From: Capra hircus
Taxonomy: Eukaryota > Chordata > Mammalia > Artiodactyla > Bovidae
Direction of reading: 5' to 3'
NCBI RefSeq assembly: GCF_001704415.2
Contig: NC_030823.1
Location: 76,384,458 to 76,448,457, forward strand
Length of the DNA stretch: 64,000 bases
The number at the start of each line of letters is the position of its first letter. The stretch's first letter is position 1. Below are positions 56,636-64,000 of the stretch, piece after piece. The notes under the pieces were generated by a model. The model searched no databases. It was not told the DNA's origin and saw nothing but the letters and a program-made list of their open reading frames with translations. Made by a program: the position numbers and the translations under genes.

Positions 56636-58289
56636 AAGTGAACGAGTGAATCAATCAACAAACAGAAGCGAAAACTTCATTGTTAACGTCCGGATTTTTA
56701 GGGCATGAACGCAAGCCACAGGCAGCAACAGTAGGGTTCAGGCAGTCAACTTTCTTCTGTGCTGTGTGAAACGACAAAACGTTGTTAATAGTCCGACTTC
56801 AGTAAGTAAAGTCTCACGACAACACCCGTTCCTGAATTTCGATGTTTTTGAGACTTGATTTAGTTTGTTTGTATTGTTCTAAATTTTAAACTACAGTTAC
56901 GATAGCTAATGCATTTATATTTTAATTTATCTAGAAATTTACTTTTATTTTCAACATGTTATGTCCAACCAATAAAGAGTAATTCATTTGTTTACTCTAG
57001 ACTGAATGTGATTCTAATTTAACAACTTACTAAATTTCCCTACTCCTTTCAGAATTGAGAAAACCTAATTGTTCTTTTTCTTCTAGCCAATTACTTGTGA
57101 ATTCCAACTTTAGTCTGAGTTTATTATGAAGAAGCAAGAACAGATATGTTTGGACGGTAGATTTCGCACTGCTTCCAGTTTTTAAAACTAGTTTTCACAT
57201 TAAATTTATATGAAGGACCAAGAGAAGCAAGTGAGAAATGGGGCCAGTGTTTTGCTCTGGGACTGATAATATTTGTAGGAATAGTTGTTATAAAGCCTGC
57301 TAAAATCTGTGGTCTGAGGAAGAAGGAAAAAAAAAAAAAACCATGTCAACCACTTTTTGGTTCAAAATAAATTTTCTTTGAAATCACAAGTCATCTTGAC
57401 TTTTGTGCATGTTAAGTTATATCTAATATATAACAAGGACTTTAAATGATGTTAAATAATGGAAAAGAGTCTTATCATTTCAAAACTCAAACAATGATGT
57501 AGGCAGTCTTCACCCGTGCATATAGGCCCAATATGCACAGATCTCAGTAACTGTGGTTTAGTTATGTAACACTCGTCCCCAAATGACGTGGCTCAAATTT
57601 CAGTTACCAGGGCATATTAACTGTGAATAATGGCACAGAGTCACATTCTGCTGCCAGCTTTTCAGTTCACAAACCGCTTTCATTTAGCATACGCAAATCA
57701 TGTTCACGAGTGCCCAGCCACGGGTTGGCATCTGGTCACCGTGCGTCCATCTATGACATTATTTGTCCACACACAGACAGGAGAGGGTGTAGCTGTGTTT
57801 CTTCCTTGCCTCCTAGGGATAAATACACGTGATGTTTGACAAAGCAAGTCATCAAAAGAGAGACTTAGACAGCAAAAGATGACATTACATTAAAAAAATA
57901 TGCAGTAAGATCACACGCAGTGAAATTTGCTCAGACGGAAGTGTGGATGAGTACCACAGAAGTGCAGGGTGGGTACCACTGTGCACCCAGCGGGGCGTAG
58001 TGATCTTACCAACACGAGTGAAAGGACGTGAAGATGATGATAAAGGTGAAGATTTCCTACGGGAAGAAACACCGGCAAAGAATTGATATTCAAGGGAGTC
58101 TTAGAGATAGTTCATGACTTTGAAAACGTCAAGGGTAAAATGTCGGAAGGTGAACCAAACTTAGGAATATGAAGACTCACTAAGACATAGAAAAGATATT
58201 CTGTGTCTTACATATATGCTACATTATGGCCTGGGATGAAGGCGAGCACTGTCCAAACTACTGCTGAAGATGGTTTACAATGAAACGGG
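56636..58289. other. unassigned AT-rich DNA
   Basis: No recognised transposon. Two overlapping 69-codon plus-strand frames at 57623-57839 have no recognisable domain. Confidence 0.45.
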
Positions 58290-58486
58290 CGCATGCTCAG
58301 TCGTATCCAACCCTTCGCAACCCCAGGGACTGTAGCCCGCCAGACTCCTCTGTCCATGGAATTCTCCAGGCAAGAATACCGGAGTGGGTGGCCATGTCCT
58401 GCTCCAGGGGATCTTCCCGACCCAGGGATCGAACCCAGGTCTTCTCCATCCACCACACTGGCAGGTGGATTCTTTTACCACTCCTA
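58290..58486 (-). mobile_element. Bov-tA SINE, head truncated
   Basis: Reverse orientation, GCGCATGCTCAGTCGTATCC through the full BovA body; the tRNA head stops at TTTTACCACTCCTAG, lacking the usual CTGAGCCACCAGGGAAG end. Confidence 0.9.
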
Positions 58487-59280
58487 GTCTTTTAAATTAC
58501 GGTGCCATAAATAAATATTAATTGCACTGTTTTCATTTCCCATACATTTATAACTAATAAGAAGAGGTGTTAATATTTTAGAGAAAAACTTTGAAAGTGA
58601 TAGGAAAAATCATAATTCTCCCATTGATTATTAAGATCACTTTGTACACTTTCTGTTTGTGCACCTTATCCACAGTCCGATACCCTTATGGAAAATAGGG
58701 ACTGCCTGTAATGATTTCTTTATTGCATGTGAGTGATCAAGAATCAAGCTCAGTATATTTTATCAAGTAACAGGTACTGGGTGGTTTCTAAATTATCACT
58801 GGTCACACTTACACAATAAAGAGTCCCCAGTTTTGATATGGTTTAGAATTTAGAGATGGCCTAAAATTAAGACAATTATTAATAAAAACATTTTAATATG
58901 AACAACAACTGATCCACACTTCAGGACTAACAAAGTCCATGGAGTCTGATCACATATAATCAGAAAATACATCATATTGCAATGCTGGAAAAAAAACTAA
59001 TTTAGGAAGCATAATTGAAGCTTTGAAAGACATATGTAGAAGTTATAATTTATTATTTTGAAAAAAAAAAGATTCATTCACATTTTTGCCTGTACCAAGA
59101 AAGATTTCATAATTTGGGGGGAAAAGCTATAAAATATTATTAAATCTTCTGAGGTCATAAATAAAATTAATTGTGCAAGGATTTGTTCCAATTATAGAAG
59201 CAAAGGGATAAACTAATAATACATTTCAGGGTTAAAGAAGTACAAGCGATGGCTTATGTTAGCCTTTATATTGACCTAAT
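58487..59280. other. unassigned AT-rich DNA
   Basis: A10 run near 59062. No recognised repeat or exon. Confidence 0.45.
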
Positions 59281-59478
59281 GTGCTAAGTTGCCTCAGTCG
59301 TGTCTGACTCTTTGCGAGCCCAGGGACTGTAGCCCACCAGGCTCCTCTGTCCATGGGATTCTCCAGGCAAGAATACTGGAGTGGGCTGCCATGTCCTCCT
59401 CCAGGGGAGCTTCCCGACCCAGGGATCGAACCTGTGTCTCTCATGTCTCCTGCACTGGCAGATGGGTTTCTTACCTGG
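59281..59478 (-). mobile_element. Bov-tA SINE with head deletion
   Basis: Reverse orientation, TGCTAAGTTGCCTCAGTCG, body and box B region (GGGATCGAACC) intact; near 59470 TTTCTT joins directly to ACCTGGGAAAG, losing box A. Confidence 0.9.
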
Positions 59479-59988
59479 GAAAGCAGTGCCAAGGCTGGAA
59501 ACAAAACAGAGCCAAGATGGTTTAAGAGACTATGATGAACAGCTTGGATAGAATTAGAAGAACCAGCAAGGTCTGCTGAAGCAGCCAGAGATTAGCAAAG
59601 GCGAGAAGCCTTTCTCACCCTTGACGTTAAGAGACGACTCTGTGTTAACAGTCCAGTGAAGGGGCAGGGCACACTGCCCCAAAGCCTTGGTCCTGGAAGA
59701 CCCAGAAACACAGCCTAATGCAGAACAAAAGACGCTCAGACCTGAGTCTCCTCACAGTCTTGCGCTGGTGGACTCCACGGGCTAAAACCCACTGGGCGAG
59801 AGAACCCATGATAAGCCCATGATGAAGTCAATACTCCAAGGCCCTAAGCAGGCCAGATAGAAAAGTTCAGCTCCAGGGCTGCCAAAAGGAATGACCATCA
59901 GAACAACCTTCATCATAATCAGACCTTACAACACCCTCTCGTGCTGCTTCGGAAGAAGACTGAAAAGCATCTTAGGATTTGAAAGAAA
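59479..59988. other. unassigned DNA
   Basis: No recognised repeat or exon. Confidence 0.4.
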
Positions 59989-60256
59989 GCAGACCCCAGT
60001 TCGATTCCTGGGTCAGGAAGGTCTGCTGGAGAAGGGACAGGCTACCCACTCCAGTATTCTTGGGCTTCCCTTGTGACTCAGCCAGTTAAGAATCTGCCGG
60101 CAATGCGGAAGACCTGGGTTGGATCCCTGGGTTGGGAAGATCCCCTGGAGAAGGGAAAGGCTACCCACTCCAGTGTTCTGGCCTGGAGAATTCCATGGAC
60201 TGTATAGCCCATGGGGTCATAAAGAGTCGGACATGACTGAGCAGCTTTCACTTTCA
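59989..60256 (+). mobile_element. Bov-tA dimer-type SINE (two tRNA heads), 5'-truncated
   Basis: Starts within a first tRNA-derived unit (GCAGACCCCAGTTCGATTCC), runs to CCACTCCAGTATTCTTGGG, then a second complete head (GGCTTCCCTTGTGACTCAGC) and body ending GAGCAGCTTTCACTTTC. The repeated GCTACCCACTCCAG marks the two units. The truncation removes box A of the first unit but leaves its box B. Confidence 0.9.
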
Positions 60257-60430
60257 GGCATTTAGTAGACTCTACTTGAATTCTGGAGAAAAAGTGTTAC
60301 AGTCTTAAGGAGATGTGATCCCCACTTTGCTACTTAATTTTGTTTAATCTGCATTTCCCCACTTCAATTAAGGTATTGGTTTCCTATATGCAATTAAAAA
60401 AATTTAAGTTGACTTGCTGCATTTTCATTT

Positions 60431-60620
60431 TTTATTCAGTTCAACAAATTGTCTTTCATTTTCTCTTCTTAGCCTCATGGCATGCCAGATCTTGGTTCCC
60501 TGACCAGGGATCGAACCCCTGCCACCACCCCCACCCCCACCCCCCGCCCTCCACCTGCAGTGGGGCCTCCCCGCAATGGAAGCGTGGAGTCTTAAACACT
60601 GGACCACCAGACAAGGCCCT
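60431..60620 (-). mobile_element. CHR-class tRNA-Glu SINE with C-rich insert
   Basis: Reverse orientation: CATGGCATGCCAGATCTTGG, TTCCCTGACCAGGGATCGAA, then a (CACCCC)n-like expansion, then CAATGGAAGCGTGGAGTC and GGACCACCAGACAAGGCCC. The expansion splits the box A/box B spacing. Confidence 0.88.
60528..60549 (-). other. G-quadruplex motif on the minus strand
   Basis: Four C-runs on the plus strand of 5, 5, 6 and 3 bases separated by single bases (A, A, G), i.e. four G-tracts with 1-nt loops on the minus strand. Folding is inferred from the motif only. Confidence 0.85.
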
Positions 60621-61750
60621 AAGGTATTGTTTTATAAGCCTTCATTTTAAGACACTCATAGGCACCAATTTGGGGTGTTCAAAGATACATACCAAAAAAT
60701 TGAAATATAATGGCATTACAGAGAGGAGCGGGCTCCTTGCTGTCAGCCCATGAAGAGGTGGCCAGGGGACACTGTTTGTTCTGTGCAGTTATTACAGGTG
60801 AGCGGGCATCACATCCCAGAGAGCTAGGGCAGCCGGTTCAGATGTAGGGAAGCAGGAGGCCCCACGGGGCTTTCTTAAATCAGCAAGCATCTCTAAACCC
60901 CAGAGCACAGGGAAAGAAGGTGCTGTGATACAGATTTGGAGGACACACACCCTTCTGCAAAGGTGCTGCCTTTTGCGTCTTGAAAGAAATGTTGGCTTTT
61001 ATATTTTCAGAGAAAAAAAAAATGGAGAAGCACTGAAGAGTGACGGCTCAGGGAGAACCAGCTCCTTTGAAGCTTGCTCTGCTGGTCAGATAGATTCTGC
61101 CTCCCGAGCAAGGAAATGTTGGAGCCATTTAGTTCAGGATTAAATTGCTGTTACTCTGGGGGTGGGAACCTGAAAAAAAATAAAGCCCCCAAATGGTGGT
61201 TGTGTTGTTTCTATGATGATAAATAATGGCTCCTAAAATGCTTTACAATGACAGGGTCAAAGATTTAATTAAAAACTATAAGGAGGGAGCTTCACACGTT
61301 GCATCCGACCTTATGTTTGCCAATGGCCACAGCATCAGTCTTGAGGTGTCAAGATAGAGCTCGTGCAACAGGGTGGACAAGCATGGTTGCCCTCTGCAGC
61401 TACATATTTGTGTGAATCTGGGGCCTTTGACACATCCAGACTGTAAAGAAGGGAAGAGAAATCGTGTGGATACTAGACCTGATATGCAACGCCAGATCTC
61501 TGGCTCTCCTTGAAGAGGACATGCAAGAATTTGCTGATTTATATACAGGCAATTCTCTGGGCAATACCCATGAGAATGAATTCTGAGGTAACAGGAGGAG
61601 GAAGGCAGAGATAATTTTACATAAGGCTGAATGTATCAGCTTTGGTGCCCTCAGCAGGAAATCTAGACACAGTGGAAAGTACAAGCAGCTGTGAGTAGTT
61701 CAAATGCCTTGCCCCTTGGTTTTGGCTCAGAGTAGAGCACACTGTGGGAC
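60621..61750. other. unassigned DNA
   Basis: No recognised repeat or exon. A9 run near 61013. Confidence 0.45.
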
Positions 61751-61995
61751 ACTTACTGATAAAATGTTGACATTATAAGCTATTGATACTATGTATAAAA
61801 TGGATGACTAAGGAGAACCTACCCTACAGCTCAGGGAACTCGACTCTGAGCTCTGTTGTGACCTGAAGGAAAAGAAATCCCCCCCAAAAGGGCACATGTA
61901 TATACATATAGCTGATTCACTTTGCTGTACAGCAGAAACGAACACAACCTTGTTAAGCAACTATGCACCAGTAAAGATTAATTCAAAAGTAAAAT
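61751..61995 (+). repeat. L1 3' end (sense)
   Basis: CCTACAGCTCAGGGAACTCG, a C7/A4 patch, then ATGTATATACATATAGCTGA, TTCACTTTGCTGTACAGCAG, CACAACCTTGTTAAGCAACT and CAGTAAAGATTAATTC. Same L1 region as 21871-22028; more diverged at its left end. Confidence 0.8.
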
Positions 61996-62286
61996 GCAGA
62001 AGAGACTCCACAGACTCTGGGGACTCTGCCCTCTTCAAAGAACTACATACTCTTCTCTCCCCTGGACTTCATGTCTTTTAATGGTGAGGGTATACTGTTA
62101 TCTTTGAAAAACAGTTTTGTGAAAATTTCCGAGAGGCCAAGGATGCTGATGGCAGATGCTGTGGCTGATTTCATCAAGAGTGAGAGGCATTGCTCCTGCG
62201 GGCAGCGTGGTGAAACCTTCACTTGGGTGGGAGAGGTGACCAGGAGAGGCAGCAGGAGGGTCAGATTGGCAAAGAGCCATTGATTA

Positions 62287-62510
62287 GAGCATCCCAGGTG
62301 GCGCTAGTCGTAAAGAAGCCACCTGCCAATGAAGGAGACACAGGAGACACAGGTGTGATCCCTGGGTTGGGAAGATTCCCGGGAGGAGGGCATGGCAACC
62401 CACTGTAGTATTCTTGCCTGGAGCATCCCTTGGACAGTGGAGCCCAGCGGGCTACAGTCCATAGGGTCGCAAAGAGTTGGAAACCACTGGAGCCACTTAG
62501 AGCAGCACAA
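62287..62510 (+). mobile_element. Bov-tA SINE
   Basis: GAGCATCCCAGGTGGCGCTA head with an ACACAGGAGACACAGG internal repeat, then full body to CCACTTAGAGCAGCAC. TTAGAGCA occurs at 62284-62291 and 62497-62504, but the right copy overlaps normal SINE tail sequence, so I do not claim a target duplication. Confidence 0.92.
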
Positions 62511-63012
62511 ATGTCTCCATCTACATAAATGAAATGCAGACGTTCCACTTATTTTTAAGTGAAGTACAGAACAGAAACTATTTGGGCTTTACATCAAGGC
62601 AGCTTCAGGTGCTCCCGGTACTCAAGTATCTGACCCTCATCTCTGCGGCTGTCTGCTTCTGTGAGCGAAGTTCCTGGGGCAGGACTGCTCTTGGTGGAGC
62701 TAAGGTCCGTGCCTAGGGGAGGATGTGACAGCCTCCGGCAGTTGACTGAAGCTGATTCAAGGGGTGGCTGTGAAGGGAAGATGCTGAGAATAGGGTGTAG
62801 ACAGGATGGAGACTGCCTTGTTTATGAGCTATTCTTTAAAAAGATGATAGCTACTGGCCCTGTTCAGGTTCCTATAGATAAAGAGATGGTCTGGGGGAAA
62901 GAGGAAGCTAACGGTGTATTATCTCTGCAGAACAGCTGTGAGGCTGGCATGCTCTAGGACTTGACCTTGGATATAAGGAGAAGGAATGTTTCCTTTAAGA
63001 CAAGAGGAAAGG
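62511..63012. other. unassigned DNA
   Basis: No recognised repeat or exon. Confidence 0.4.
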
Positions 63013-63166
63013 AGCCCACCAGGCTCCTCTGTCCATGAAATTCTCCAGGCAAGAATACTGGAGTGGGTAGCCAATCCTTCTCCAGGGGTCTTTCCAACCC
63101 AGGGATTGAACCCAGGTCTCCTACATCACAGGCAGATTCTTTACCATCTGAGCCACAGGGAAGCCT
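63013..63166 (-). mobile_element. Bov-tA SINE lacking its 3' end
   Basis: Reverse orientation; begins at AGCCCACCAGGCTCCTCTG, so the terminal 60 bp or so that normally sit to the left (GTCGCTCAGTCG..) are missing. Head complete to GAGCCACAGGGAAGCC. Loss of the SINE 3' end is not expected from insertion and implies a later deletion. Confidence 0.88.
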
Positions 63167-63207
63167 TGGGAGTAGATACATATATAAGTAAACATATACA
63201 GGTAGTA

Positions 63208-64000
63208 GATCAAATTGCCAACATCCGCTGGATCATCGAAAAAGCAAGAGAGTCCCAGAAAAACATCTATTTCTGCTTTATTGACTATGCCAAAGCCTTT
63301 GACTGTGTGGATCACAATAAACTGTGGAAAATTCTGAAAGAGATGGGAATACCAGACCACCTAACCTGCCTCTTGAGAAATCTGTATGCAGGTCAGGAAG
63401 CAACAGTTAGAACTGGACATGGAACAACAGACTGGTTCCAAATAGGAAAAGGAGTACATCAAGGCTGTATATTGTCACCCTGCTTATTTAACTTCTATGC
63501 AGAGTACATCATGAGAAACACTGGGCTGGAAGAAACACAAGCTGGAATCAAGATTGCCAGGAGAAATATTAATAACCTCAGATATGCAGATGACACCACC
63601 CTCATGGCAGAAAGTGAAGAGGAACCAAAAAGCCTCTTGATGAAAGTGAAAGAGGAGAGTGAAAAAGTTGGCTTAAAGCTCAACATTCAGAAAACGAAGA
63701 TCATGGCATCTGGTCCCATCACTTCATGGCAAACAGATGGGGAAACATTGGAAACAGTGTCAGACTTTATTTTTTGCGGCTCCAAAATCACTGCAGGTGG
63801 TGACTGCAGCCATAAAATTAAAAGACGCTTACTCCTTGGAAGAAAAGTTATGACCAACCTAGACAGCATATTGAAAAGCAGAGACATTACTTTACCGACT
63901 AAGGTCCGTCTAGTCAAGGCTATGGTTTTTCCTGTGGTCATGTATGGATGTGAGAGTTGGACTGTGAAGAAGGCTGAGCACCAAAGTATTTATGCTTTTG
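63208..64000 (+). mobile_element. BovB (RTE) LINE copy 3 with uninterrupted RT reading frame, runs off the window
   Basis: 5'-truncated BovB beginning inside the RT domain. Reading from 63208, about 264 codons contain no stop or frameshift up to the window edge. Motif A (FIDYAKAFD, 63277-63303) with its catalytic aspartate, the motif B region (HQGCILSP, the expected arginine before Q replaced by histidine, a CpG-type change) and motif C YADD (63583-63594) are present, followed by GRKVMTNL and MVFPVVMYGCESW. The element lacks the endonuclease domain and the RT N-terminus and has no promoter or start of its own, so it is not an autonomous element; the intact frame indicates a younger insertion than copies 1 and 2. 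Confidence 0.93.

Noticed and set aside
62284..62504. TTAGAGCA pair as target duplication
   Set aside because: The right copy coincides with ordinary SINE tail (ACTTAGCAGCA type).

Overview
This is nuclear genomic DNA from a ruminant. The diagnostic evidence is its interspersed repeats: BovB (RTE-type LINE), Bov-tA and Bov-A/Bov-A2 SINEs, young ruminant L1 3' ends and artiodactyl tRNA-Glu SINEs (CHR/ART2 class), over a background of old mammalian L2, MIR and L1M. The species cannot be fixed from the sequence. I recognise no host protein-coding exon, rRNA, functional tRNA, CRISPR array or operon; long open frames are retrotransposon remnants, antisense shadows of them, or microsatellites. The window reads as an intergenic or deep intronic stretch.

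Layout. 0-7.3 kb: an L2 relic with a BovB 3' end in its tail, a Bov-A2, a long polypyrimidine tract, one Bov-tA and an L1 3' fragment. 7.3-12.0 kb: a 4.65 kb head-to-tail BovB composite (two 5'-truncated copies, each carrying a later SINE) bounded by one 11-bp direct repeat; this is the most unusual structure in the window. 12-24.3 kb: AT-rich DNA with scattered SINE and L1 remnants, several nested or internally deleted. 24.3-31.1 kb: a 6.8 kb block with no transposon that I recognise, holding a small CpG-island-like segment (about 27.66-28.08 kb) and two clusters of homeodomain/PBX/MEIS/TCF-like motifs; this is the best candidate for host regulatory DNA. 31-37.5 kb: MIR split by Bov-tA, a textbook Bov-tA with 12-bp target duplication, CHR/ART2 SINEs, a long L2, and two BovB 3' ends. 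37.5-48.3 kb: mostly unassigned DNA plus SINEs. 48.3-50.1 kb: an ancient antisense L1M interrupted by a young L1 3' end. 50-63 kb: low-density DNA with BovB, ART2, L2, L1 and SINE copies. 63.2-64.0 kb: a third BovB copy whose reverse-transcriptase frame is open from its 5' truncation to the window edge.

Relationships. The parts do not form a pathway. What can be read is insertion order: old L2/MIR/L1M were hit by BovB, Bov-tA and young L1; the BovB copies were themselves hit by Bov-tA and Bov-A2. The Bov SINEs share their 3' body with BovB and are generally held to be mobilised by BovB enzymes. I found no convincing previously undescribed biological system. Repeat identities come from recognition of consensus features without alignment, so boundaries are approximate to about 5-20 bp for young repeats and more for L2/MIR/L1M.
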